Assembly (NCBI GenBank): GCA_051001135.1
Contig: JBPCNO010000166.1
Coordinates: forward strand, 1 to 64,000
Length of the DNA stretch: 64,000 nt
Direction of reading: 5' to 3'
Origin: CAWHMN01 sp051001135
GTDB lineage: Bacteria; Acidobacteriota; Terriglobia; Terriglobales; Acidobacteriaceae
Shown here: in pieces, positions 51,465 through 59,570 of the stretch
Layout: each line of letters begins with the position of its first letter
Numbering within the stretch: the stretch's first letter is position 1
Notes under the pieces: generated by a model
Told to the model about the DNA's origin: nothing
The model's input: only the letters and a program-made list of their open reading frames with translations
The model's database searches: none
Program-made: the position numbers and the translations under genes

Positions 51465-54400
51465 TTAGAACTGGAGCCGCGCAGCGAACTGCAGCCGGCG
51501 CATGGAAGTTCCATCCTGTGTAGAGACGATGCTGGAGATGGTGCCGGCATTGCCGTCCTGGCAATCCACGCAACTGTCTGGTTGCCCCAGATTCGCATGG
51601 TTGAAGACGTTGAAGGCCTCTGCACGCAATTGGAAGTGGAGGCGCTCAGTCAGATTGAACGACTTCGCCACCGCAAGATCGGTGTTGAACAGACTTGGTC
51701 CAATGAGAGAATTTCGTCCCAGATTGCCAAACGTGCCGACAGCCGGACGAGCGTATGGTCCAAACGTTTCGTTGACACCCAGAGTGTGGGGCACCGGGGT
51801 GAAGTAGGACACCTTGTGATTGATGGGATCGAGCGATCCCGCATGCAGTTGATAATCGGCGTTGGTGTGATTCAGGAAGCAGATATTAAGGTCATTGTCG
51901 GTGGCGCAATTGGCATAGGAGAGGCTGAATGGAAGCCCACTCTGCCAGGTGAGCGCGCCATTCACTGCGAACCCGCCGATCACCTGGTTGACCCAACCTG
52001 GAACATTCGAGGCGAACGCCTTGTTGCGGCCAATGGGCAGATCCCAATTGCCGGACATTACGAACGCCTGCGGCCGGTTGTAGTAGCTGGGGCCGTAGCC
52101 CACGCGTGGATTGAGGAAGAAGTAATACGACTCATGCGTGAGTGCCCTGGACCAGGTGTAATGAGCGATGAACTGCACTCCGGCCGCGTAGCGTTTATCC
52201 AGAACGACTTGCAGTGCCTGGTAGCTGCTGGTGGCCTGATTGGCGTTATAGCGGATACCCTGTATCCAGCCGAACGGATGGCCATAGCCGACGCCAAGGG
52301 TCTGCGCTACACCGTTGAAGTACGGGCGACGATCGTCGATGGTGTATGTCTTGCCAGTCTGAGGATTGATCTGGTTGAAACCTGCGAGGGTCTGCTGGTT
52401 TGGATCCGCCTGATTGGACGAGTCGAACATGTTGTGCGTGCCGTGGCTGGCTACATAGCCGACCTGCAACGACATGCTCGACGTAAGCTCCCGCTGCACC
52501 GCCAGGTTCCACGCATCCAGGGTGGGCAGCCGCACGTAGAGCGGCCGGGTAGGTACGCTCACGCCGTTTGGAAGCGGGTAGTTTCCGTCCGCTGGAATGG
52601 GCGCGAAGGTGTAGCCCGGAGGGCCCTGATCGAGCGTAAAGGGCAGGGCGGCGTAGTTGGTAGATTGGTTGAGGTTCTGCGAGACCTGGGTTGGATAGGA
52701 GAAGGTGAGCACTTCGCCAAACGTATCCCCTGACCATCCCTGGCCGTAGACGCGACCGTAGCCTGCACGGATCACGGTGTTGCTGGAAAGCTGATAGGCA
52801 AGTCCGATGCGCGGGGCCAGGTTGGTGTAGCTTTTCGCAACATTGAGGTTAGTGCCGTAGTTGCCGTAGCCAGCGATGCGGATGTTGCCGGTATTCAGAT
52901 CCAGCAAGCCGCCCTGCCCCTTGCCATTCACGGTCTCCGGGAAGTACATCTCCCAGCGGAGTCCGTAGTTGAAGGTCAGCTTGTCATTGTAGCGCCATTG
53001 ATCCTGACCGTAGAAGAAGGCCCGCTTCTGCCGTTCCTGCGCGTTGGTGTTCTGCGTCTGGGTGCGCTGGAATGCAGTCGGATCGCCCAGCAGGAAGGTG
53101 GCGAATCCGAGTCCGGTGGAGGTGTTGCCCATCGCATCCGTGCCGCCGGTGCGAGTCTGCGCGAAGTGGAAGTTGCCGGAACGCACATTGTTATTGTCCA
53201 GACCGACCAGGTGGTTCAATCCATAGCGGAGATCGGCGCCGAATTTTATGGTGTGATTGCCGATGGAGTGTGTCCAGTTATTCACGGCCTGGTATTGGCT
53301 CTCGGTCTGCAGAAACTGGTTGGCGGAGGTACCGTACTCCAGGTTCTGACTGCCATTTGTGCCGTTGCTGGCGCTGTCGATATTGAACTGCGGCAAGCCG
53401 CCATTCAGCGAAAGATCGCCGACATTGGAGTTAGGGATGCCGAGTTGGTTGCCGAGAGGCTTGTTGTAGTCCGGGCCCTGCTCGTTGATGTGGACGCGCA
53501 GAAACCCGAAGCGGAAGTCGGTAAGCCATTTCGGAGAGAGTGCGTAGTCGCCGCCGGCCGCGATGCTCTGGTCGAGCGCGCTGTCGGTCCCGGCGAAGCC
53601 GCCGCTCCCGAACCCCAGGCCGCCCGCCGCTCCGAAATAAGGTGCGCCGGTGAGGGAAGAAGTGAAATAGGTATAACGCCCGAACACGTGCAGCTTCTGG
53701 GATGCCTGACTATCGGCCCGCACATCGAACTGATCGTTGTTGAAGATGCCAGAGCCGGAGGCGGAGTAGTTGTTGACGATCCCTGCGCCTGCCACGTTCG
53801 GCAGTGGAAGCAATTTGAAGAAATTGACGGACGCCGGAGAGATCCGATTGCCCGGAATCAAGTTTCCCGCAAAGGCTGTGCGCCCAATCGGTGCAGTCGG
53901 ATTCGAATTGGGATCGTAGAGCTGACCCTGTCCGCCCTGCAGGTATTCGCTAAGATTGCAAGGAGTCGCCGGCCCCGCCGTGCAGGTGGAGTGAGCAAGG
54001 GCCGTGGGAACGGTGGTGAGCGTCGCCGACCCGGTCTTCTCTCGCAGGCCCTGATAGTCACCGAAGAAGAACAACTTGTCCCGGAGAATGGGACCACCAA
54101 CAGACCCACCAAACTGGTTGTGCAGGTTAGGAGCGATAAAGCGGCCGGTGATCGGATCGCGTGTTGATTCCGCAAACGGGTCCCGCGCCTGCTGGGCATC
54201 GGAGCGGCGATATTCAAAGGCCGAGCCATGGAATTCGTTGCTGCCGGACTTGGTCTGGGCAGTCACCAATCCGGCGACCGCCTTGCCGAACTGCGCGTCA
54301 TAATTCTGCGACGTGACCTTCATTTCGGATACCGAGTCGAGGGTGGGGTTGATGACTGCCACCCCGATGATGGGATCCTGGTTATCCGTGCCGTCCAGTT

Positions 54401-55052
54401 CATAGCCGGTGGCGAAGGGCAATTGCCCGTTCACCTCGATCTGCTGGCTGCGTTGCGGGTTCTGCGACTCTCCTACGTTCCAGCCTATGTAGGAGGTGCC
54501 CGGCGTCAATAGTTCGAAGGCGGTGAAGTTCCGGTTGAGATTGGGCAGGTTTTCCACAGCACGGGCGTTGAGGATCATGCTGACCTCGGCCCGGTCGGTC
54601 GTGAGCAGCGGTGCACTGCTGGTGACCGTCACGGTGTTGGCCACGGCGCCGATGGCTAGCTTGATGTCCGCCTTGGGAGCCGTATCGGCATACACGACGA
54701 CGCCGGCGAGTGAGGCGGTGCTGAAGCCGGGTGCTTCGACGTCGATCTTGTACGTGTCGGGAATGAGGTGCTGAGCGGTGTATTGCCCGCTGTCATTGCT
54801 GTGGACGACGATCGAGGTCCCTTTGGCGACGTCCGTAACCGTGATGTTCGCGTTCGGAACGACCGCACCTGTGTTATCGGTGACAGTGCCGAAGATCGAG
54901 CCGTAGACGGCCTGCGCGTTTGCCGGAGGAACCGATCCAGCAAGCATGAGGAGCGCGCCGGCGAACGCGGTGGCGATCAGGGGGATTCCGGGAGAGTGTT
55001 TTTCTTGTTTCGCGGATAGCTGGGTCCGGGGTATTTGGCGGATAGTGTCCAT
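51465..55052 (-). CDS. Oar-type TonB-dependent receptor 3
   Basis: The 1,195-residue protein begins with a signal peptide (AGALLMLAGSVPPANAQAVY), a CarboxypepD_reg-like domain (FGTVTDNTGAVVPNANITVT), plug segments (PLLTTDRAEVSMILNARAV, YELDGTDNQDP, GKAVAGLVTAQTKSGSN) and a long barrel that ends RRLQFAARLQF. It is a clear paralogue of receptor 1 at 10030-13539, sharing motif order almost throughout (for example RRSDAQQARDPF versus RRSDAQEARDPF). It is divergent from a membrane-anchored winged-helix regulator, with repeated CGTGAAA half-sites between them, so that regulator is the prime candidate for its control. Ligand is unknown. Confidence 0.93.
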   Translation of the reverse strand: MDTIRQIPRTQLSAKQEKHSPGIPLIATAFAGALLMLAGSVPPANAQAVYGSIFGTVTDNTGAVVPNANITVTDVAKGTSIVVHSNDSGQYTAQHLIPDTYKIDVEAPGFSTASLAGVVVYADTAPKADIKLAIGAVANTVTVTSSAPLLTTDRAEVSMILNARAVENLPNLNRNFTAFELLTPGTSYIGWNVGESQNPQRSQQIEVNGQLPFATGYELDGTDNQDPIIGVAVINPTLDSVSEMKVTSQNYDAQFGKAVAGLVTAQTKSGSNEFHGSAFEYRRSDAQQARDPFAESTRDPITGRFIAPNLHNQFGGSVGGPILRDKLFFFGDYQGLREKTGSATLTTVPTALAHSTCTAGPATPCNLSEYLQGGQGQLYDPNSNPTAPIGRTAFAGNLIPGNRISPASVNFFKLLPLPNVAGAGIVNNYSASGSGIFNNDQFDVRADSQASQKLHVFGRYTYFTSSLTGAPYFGAAGGLGFGSGGFAGTDSALDQSIAAGGDYALSPKWLTDFRFGFLRVHINEQGPDYNKPLGNQLGIPNSNVGDLSLNGGLPQFNIDSASNGTNGSQNLEYGTSANQFLQTESQYQAVNNWTHSIGNHTIKFGADLRYGLNHLVGLDNNNVRSGNFHFAQTRTGGTDAMGNTSTGLGFATFLLGDPTAFQRTQTQNTNAQERQKRAFFYGQDQWRYNDKLTFNYGLRWEMYFPETVNGKGQGGLLDLNTGNIRIAGYGNYGTNLNVAKSYTNLAPRIGLAYQLSSNTVIRAGYGRVYGQGWSGDTFGEVLTFSYPTQVSQNLNQSTNYAALPFTLDQGPPGYTFAPIPADGNYPLPNGVSVPTRPLYVRLPTLDAWNLAVQRELTSSMSLQVGYVASHGTHNMFDSSNQADPNQQTLAGFNQINPQTGKTYTIDDRRPYFNGVAQTLGVGYGHPFGWIQGIRYNANQATSSYQALQVVLDKRYAAGVQFIAHYTWSRALTHESYYFFLNPRVGYGPSYYNRPQAFVMSGNWDLPIGRNKAFASNVPGWVNQVIGGFAVNGALTWQSGLPFSLSYANCATDNDLNICFLNHTNADYQLHAGSLDPINHKVSYFTPVPHTLGVNETFGPYARPAVGTFGNLGRNSLIGPSLFNTDLAVAKSFNLTERLHFQLRAEAFNVFNHANLGQPDSCVDCQDGNAGTISSIVSTQDGTSMRRLQFAARLQF

Positions 55053-55272
55053 TGCGTTGCCTCTTAAGTGAAACCGTGTGAATTCGCTTCTTGCGGGTGC
55101 CTCGGCATTCGTGCCGGGTCATCGTCTCGTGTCGTGGTCTTGCGTACTTCTCTGTTGCGCGACGGCTTCTCATCAGGGCCGCGCGGGGATGGGACATGGC
55201 GCCCGCATGGGTCCGACGGAGCGCGGTGCCCCAAAATGTATCCTCTAGAGCGCCATACACGAGGAGCAAGTT

Positions 55273-55310
55273 TTTCACGGTGGTTTGACCCGTGAAATGC
55301 CACGTGAAAT
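55273..55310. promoter_or_regulatory. Cluster of CGTGAAA half-sites between receptor 3 and its divergent regulator
   Basis: TTTCACGG (55273-55280) and CCGTGAAA (55290-55297) form a perfect 8-9-8 inverted repeat. A further CGTGAAAT at 55303-55310 repeats the second arm 12 bp later (CGTGAAAT at 55291 and 55303). A fourth GTGAAA lies at 55068-55073, next to the receptor start. The cluster is 14 bp before the regulator's chosen ATG and could be the operator of that regulator. The rest of 55053-55323 holds no gene. Confidence 0.5.
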
Positions 55311-55323
55311 ACTCCGGACTGGT

Positions 55324-56598
55324 ATGCAGCATGGTCAGTTAGAGAGAGAAGTGCGGCCGGACCTGCTCAGAGATCCCCGCTGGGCTTTGGTGCTCCGGGT
55401 CGCGTCCAGCCAACACTTCAAGACCTCTCCGCGGTTGTGTGACTTCCTGCTGTACGTCGCGGACTGCGCAATTCGCGATGCCCCCGAGGACGCGACCGAG
55501 CAGCAGATCGGCATGCACGTCTTCCAGCGGGCGGCTGGCTACAACTCCAGCGAAGACAGCATCGTGCGCAGCCATGCGCGCATTCTCCGGCAGAAACTGT
55601 CGGCGTATTTCGCCGTGGAAGGCGCCGGGGAGAAACTGCGGATCGACGTGCCCAAGGGGCATTACCTCCTGGTGTTCTCCTCCGCGCCCTCGGCGACGGA
55701 GTTGCAGGCGAGCGCACCCGGCGACCTGGTCACCGTGCTTTCGCCCGCGCACGTACCCCCTCCCGATATCCCTGTAGACCGATCATCCTGGGTGAGGCGA
55801 CATCGGGTTGCGTCTGTGCTCGGCTTCATCCTCATCCTTGCCGCTGCCATCGCCGCCGCCGCTCTGGTGCGGTCGCGGGTTGCGTCCCAGAGTGTCGCCA
55901 AATCGAGCGTGGATACCCTGTGGGCCCCCTTTCTCGGCCATGAAGCGCCGATCGTGATCTACAGTAATGCGGTCTTCGTGGGTGATTCCAAGAGCGGTAT
56001 GCGGTATCCGACCCCGCTGGAGCAGCAGGAGGCAGGGACGGCTACACATTCCATCGATCACTACACCGGCATCGGCGAACTCGCGGGAGTCTATGAGCTG
56101 ACCAAGCTCTTTGACTCCCGCAAGGCCAGTTTCATTCTCAAGCGAAGCAGGTTGGTGACCTGGGACGAAGCCAAACTCAAGGATTTGATTTTGATAGGTT
56201 CCACGGCAGAAAACCTCTCGCTGCGAGACCTGCCGGTGCCCCCGGATTTCGGCATGATGAGCAATCCGGAGGAATCGGGATATGTGAACAAGCACCCTAA
56301 GCCGGGAGAACCCGACCTCTACTCCCGCCCGGAGAAGCCGCTTACCCGCGACTACGCCGTCGTTGCCTTCCTGCCCGGCGTGCAGCCCGGAAAGAAGATG
56401 ATGATCCTGAGCGGGTTGACCACCCTGGGTACGCAGGCAGCCGTAGAGTACGCCAGCCATCCAGAGACCGCTGCGGAACTACTCCGCGCAGCAACGGACG
56501 CGAAGAAGCAGGTGCGGCCCTTTGAGGCGCTGCTGGAAACGAGGATCGTCGGTGGCGTCCCATTGGAGACGCGGCTGGTCACGATTCGCCTTCACTGA
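55324..56598 (+). CDS. Membrane-anchored winged-helix-like transcriptional regulator
   Basis: The 424-residue protein has an N-terminal DNA-binding-like domain of about 110 residues (LRVASSQHFKTSPRLCDFLL, FQRAAGYNSSEDSIVRSHAR, ILRQKLSAYFAVEGAGEKLR, IDVPKGHYLLVF), a type I know from many acidobacterial genomes, where it is annotated as a helix-turn-helix or winged-helix regulator. A single membrane helix follows near 163-183 (VASVLGFILILAAAIAAAAL). The rest, about 240 residues, is predicted to be extracytoplasmic (HEAPIVIYSNAVFVGDSKSG). The layout matches ToxR/CadC-type one-component sensors, which read a signal outside and bind DNA inside. Start ATG 55324 is preferred; upstream GTG/TTG codons are possible. 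It is divergent from receptor 3. Confidence 0.78.
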   Translation: MQHGQLEREVRPDLLRDPRWALVLRVASSQHFKTSPRLCDFLLYVADCAIRDAPEDATEQQIGMHVFQRAAGYNSSEDSIVRSHARILRQKLSAYFAVEGAGEKLRIDVPKGHYLLVFSSAPSATELQASAPGDLVTVLSPAHVPPPDIPVDRSSWVRRHRVASVLGFILILAAAIAAAALVRSRVASQSVAKSSVDTLWAPFLGHEAPIVIYSNAVFVGDSKSGMRYPTPLEQQEAGTATHSIDHYTGIGELAGVYELTKLFDSRKASFILKRSRLVTWDEAKLKDLILIGSTAENLSLRDLPVPPDFGMMSNPEESGYVNKHPKPGEPDLYSRPEKPLTRDYAVVAFLPGVQPGKKMMILSGLTTLGTQAAVEYASHPETAAELLRAATDAKKQVRPFEALLETRIVGGVPLETRLVTIRLH

Positions 56599-56625
56599 GT
56601 TGCAGGCAGCGATTCCCAGGTTTCA

Positions 56626-57654
56626 CTACTGCACGGGTTGCAGCTTGAGCTCGCTCGACGCGTGAATTTGTGAAGCCAGGTCGATCTCCCGCTTCGCGTC
56701 CGCTTCATTGCCGAGACTGCGATAGGCTTGGCTCAGGAGCGTATGCGTAATGTAGTTCGAGGGATCCATTTTCTCGGCGTGCTGCAGATACATCACGGCA
56801 GATCCTGGATCGTTTCTGCGTAGCAGCACCTTCCCCATCTGGATGAAGGGACCAGTGCTTGAGGTGTCGAGCGAGATAGCCTGCATCAAGGCCTCTTGCG
56901 CCTCCCGATATTTGCCGGTGCGCGTGTAAGCATCGCCCAGGCGGTCGTAGATGGCCGGGTAGCTGGGATTGATCTCTCGTTCGTGCTCGAACTCGGCGAT
57001 TGCCCCGGTGACATCGCTCTTGTAGAGATAGACCTCGCCCAGCATGAAGTGAGCGAGCGGAAGGCCGGGTTGAAGCGCGAGCGCCTTCTGCGCGGCCACG
57101 GCGGAAAGCTCCGGCAGGTTGGCGCGCAGCAGCATATTGCCCATCAGCAGATAGGCGCCGGCGGAGGCCGCCGGTACACCATACTGCGCGGCGAATGCAC
57201 CGCGCGCATCGTCGTATCTTTGGGAGTTGAGATAGCAGAGCCCGAGCACGTAGTTCGCATCCGCATTTGCATTCGGTGTCCACTGCCGTACCCGCTCGAG
57301 GAACGGAATTGCCGCGGCTGGCTGGCCAAGGCGATATAAAGTCAGGCCTTGCATCTGGATCGATTCGATGTCGGAGTCGTCCTCCTTCACTGCCTGGGCG
57401 AACGCACGCTGCGCGTCCAGAAGCTTGCCAGTCCGGTAGTAGGCCAGACCCAGATCGTGCGCCGCGCCCTTGACCGGCGGCTGCGCAGACGCAAGCTCCT
57501 TCAGTTGGGCTATGGCTTCTTCCGTCTGACCACGGTCCAGTTTTGCTTCGGCAGCCTTCAGGGCCGCGTGCGGATCAGGCGAGGCAGCCGGAGCGGACTG
57601 GCCGAGAGCGAGCGTGCATTGCAGCAATAAAAGCGCAGGGATACGAAACCGCAT
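56626..57654 (-). CDS. Secreted TPR-repeat protein
   Basis: The protein has 342 residues, a signal peptide (MRFRIPALLLLQCTLALGQS) and about eight tetratricopeptide repeats (for example RGQTEEAIAQLKELASAQPP, TGKLLDAQRAFAQAVKEDD and YKSDVTGAIAEFEHEREINP). It ends 27 bp from the convergent regulator gene and is divergent from the CRTAC1 gene with about 95 bp between them. TPR and CRTAC1 proteins are often neighbours in Acidobacteria, but their joint job is not known. Confidence 0.9.
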   Translation of the reverse strand: MRFRIPALLLLQCTLALGQSAPAASPDPHAALKAAEAKLDRGQTEEAIAQLKELASAQPPVKGAAHDLGLAYYRTGKLLDAQRAFAQAVKEDDSDIESIQMQGLTLYRLGQPAAAIPFLERVRQWTPNANADANYVLGLCYLNSQRYDDARGAFAAQYGVPAASAGAYLLMGNMLLRANLPELSAVAAQKALALQPGLPLAHFMLGEVYLYKSDVTGAIAEFEHEREINPSYPAIYDRLGDAYTRTGKYREAQEALMQAISLDTSSTGPFIQMGKVLLRRNDPGSAVMYLQHAEKMDPSNYITHTLLSQAYRSLGNEADAKREIDLASQIHASSELKLQPVQ

Positions 57655-57748
57655 TCGACCCAGAATACTACCTCAGGCGACGAGCGCGAGGTTTGCGCAG
57701 TGGCCTCTGCTGAGTCGTGCACAGCGGTGGGAGTGCTAGCATTTTCGG

Positions 57749-59563
57749 ATGAAGGTTCGCCTGGTCGCGGGTATTTTGCTGGTGCTGCTTGCGTCAGCGT
57801 GTCTCGCACCAAAAATCGCACCAAAAATCGCACACAAACAGCCGGATCGGAAAACTTCCAAGCAGCCCTACCCTGCCACCGGCAGCCATCCGGGTCCGGC
57901 GTGGCTGGTGGATGTTGCGCCCGCCGCGGGCCTTGACATGTTGAACGTGAACGGCGGCGTGACGACCAAGAAGTACATCATCGAGACCACTGGCAGCGGC
58001 GTGGCGGCGTTCGACTACGACAATGATGGTTGGCCGGATATCTTTCTGGTGAACGGAACCACGCTGGCAACCGGGCTGGCAGCGGCCGCCGGTCAGCAGC
58101 ACGGCGTAGTTCCGCCGTCAAGCCACCTGTACCACAACAATCATGACGGCACATTCACTGACGTCACGCGCGCGTCGGGCGTAATGGCCACGAGCTGGGG
58201 CCAGGGCGTGTGCGTGGGAGACTACGACAACGACGGCTATGACGACTTCTACGTCACTGCCTATGGCGCGAACCGGCTTTACCACAACGAACATAACGGC
58301 ACCTTCCGCGAGGTAGCCGCGGAAGCGGGTGTCGCGGGCAACGGGCACGCGTGGGGAACAGGCTGCGCGTTCGTGGACTACGACCGCGATGGCAAACTGG
58401 ACCTCATGATCGCGAACTACGTGGACTTCGATGTGTCGACCTCTCCCAAGCCAGGTCAGGGCGTGATGTGCATCTGGAAGGGCACGCCGGTGATGTGCGG
58501 TCCGCGCGGATTGGCTTCGACGCCGAATATCATCTATCACAATCTGGGCGGCGGAAAATTTGCTGATGTGAGCAAAGCGAGCGGCATCGAGAAGACATAC
58601 GGCCACTTCTGCTTCAGCGTAACGACGCTCGACTACAACGAAGATGGCTGGCCCGATATCTATGTTGCGTGCGACAGCACACCCAGCATCCTCTATCGCA
58701 ACAACAAAGATGGAACGTTCACCGACGTTGCCGCGGAGGCAGGCGTCGCCTTCGATGAAGATGGACGGGAGCAGGCGGGCATGGGCTCGACTTCAGCGGA
58801 CTATGACGGCGATGGCTATCTCGATCTTTTCAAAACTAACTTCTCCGACGACACCTCATCGCTCTATCACAACAATGGCGACGGCACGTTCACCTCGAAG
58901 ATCTTCGAAGCAGGTCTGGGGCTCAACACCCAATATCTCGGATGGGGAGCCATCTTTGTCGATCTGGACAACGACGGCTGGCCCGATCTGCTGTCCGTGA
59001 ATGGCCATGTGTATCCGGAGGTGGACACGGCGCACCTCGGTTCCAACTACAAAGAGCCGCGGCTGCTCTACTGGAACACGCGCGATGGCAAATTCAAGGA
59101 CGTCAGCGCCCAATCCGGCCCCGGCGCCACGACTCCTGAATCCGGCCGCGGCCTGGCGGTGGCGGACTTCTGGAACGACGGCCGGATATCCGCCGTGGTC
59201 AACAACATGAGTGCGCATCCCATGCTGCTGGTCAACCAGGCAGCGAACCAGAACCACTGGCTCGGCCTGAAGTTGAAAGGGACCACCTCGAACCGCGATG
59301 CCATTGGCGCGCGGGTCGTACTCGCCGTCGCGGGGCGCACGCTGGTGCAGGAAGTGCGGAGTGGGTCCAGTTATCTTTCATCGAGCGATCTGCGATTGCA
59401 TTTCGGTCTCGGCGCGGCCACGAAGATCAATGCACTGCAGGTGCGCTGGCCGAGCGGACAGACCGAATACTTCGAAGCGCCTGGTGTGGACAGGATCACC
59501 GAGATCACGGAAGGATCGGGCCGCCACCAGCCCACCGGTGCACAGCCCGCCGGAACGCACTAG
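57749..59563 (+). CDS. CRTAC1-family FG-GAP lipoprotein with ASPIC/UnbV domain
   Basis: The 604-residue protein starts with a lipoprotein signal (MKVRLVAGILLVLLASAC, lipobox LASAC). A short linker with the repeated unit APKI follows, encoded by a 12-bp duplication at 57808-57831. Then comes an FG-GAP propeller with many calcium loops (DYDNDGWPDIFLVNGT, DYDRDGKLDLMIANY, DYNEDGWPDIYVACD, DLDNDGWPDLLSVNGH). The C-terminus is an ASPIC/UnbV domain: NHWLGLKLKGTTSNRDAIGA, RVVLAVAGRTLVQEV, GSSYLSSSDLRLHFGLG and VRWPSGQTEYFE. Such proteins sit on the outer surface and are common next to TonB receptors and TPR proteins; a role in binding or processing polymers is suspected, not shown. Confidence 0.92.
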   Translation: MKVRLVAGILLVLLASACLAPKIAPKIAHKQPDRKTSKQPYPATGSHPGPAWLVDVAPAAGLDMLNVNGGVTTKKYIIETTGSGVAAFDYDNDGWPDIFLVNGTTLATGLAAAAGQQHGVVPPSSHLYHNNHDGTFTDVTRASGVMATSWGQGVCVGDYDNDGYDDFYVTAYGANRLYHNEHNGTFREVAAEAGVAGNGHAWGTGCAFVDYDRDGKLDLMIANYVDFDVSTSPKPGQGVMCIWKGTPVMCGPRGLASTPNIIYHNLGGGKFADVSKASGIEKTYGHFCFSVTTLDYNEDGWPDIYVACDSTPSILYRNNKDGTFTDVAAEAGVAFDEDGREQAGMGSTSADYDGDGYLDLFKTNFSDDTSSLYHNNGDGTFTSKIFEAGLGLNTQYLGWGAIFVDLDNDGWPDLLSVNGHVYPEVDTAHLGSNYKEPRLLYWNTRDGKFKDVSAQSGPGATTPESGRGLAVADFWNDGRISAVVNNMSAHPMLLVNQAANQNHWLGLKLKGTTSNRDAIGARVVLAVAGRTLVQEVRSGSSYLSSSDLRLHFGLGAATKINALQVRWPSGQTEYFEAPGVDRITEITEGSGRHQPTGAQPAGTH

Positions 59564-59570
59564 AGGAGCC

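Noticed and set aside
51462..52733. 423-codon antisense open frame inside receptor 3 (and another at 52998-54167)
   Set aside because: Both are long only because of codon bias in the receptor gene; they show no signal peptide, motif or ribosome site.
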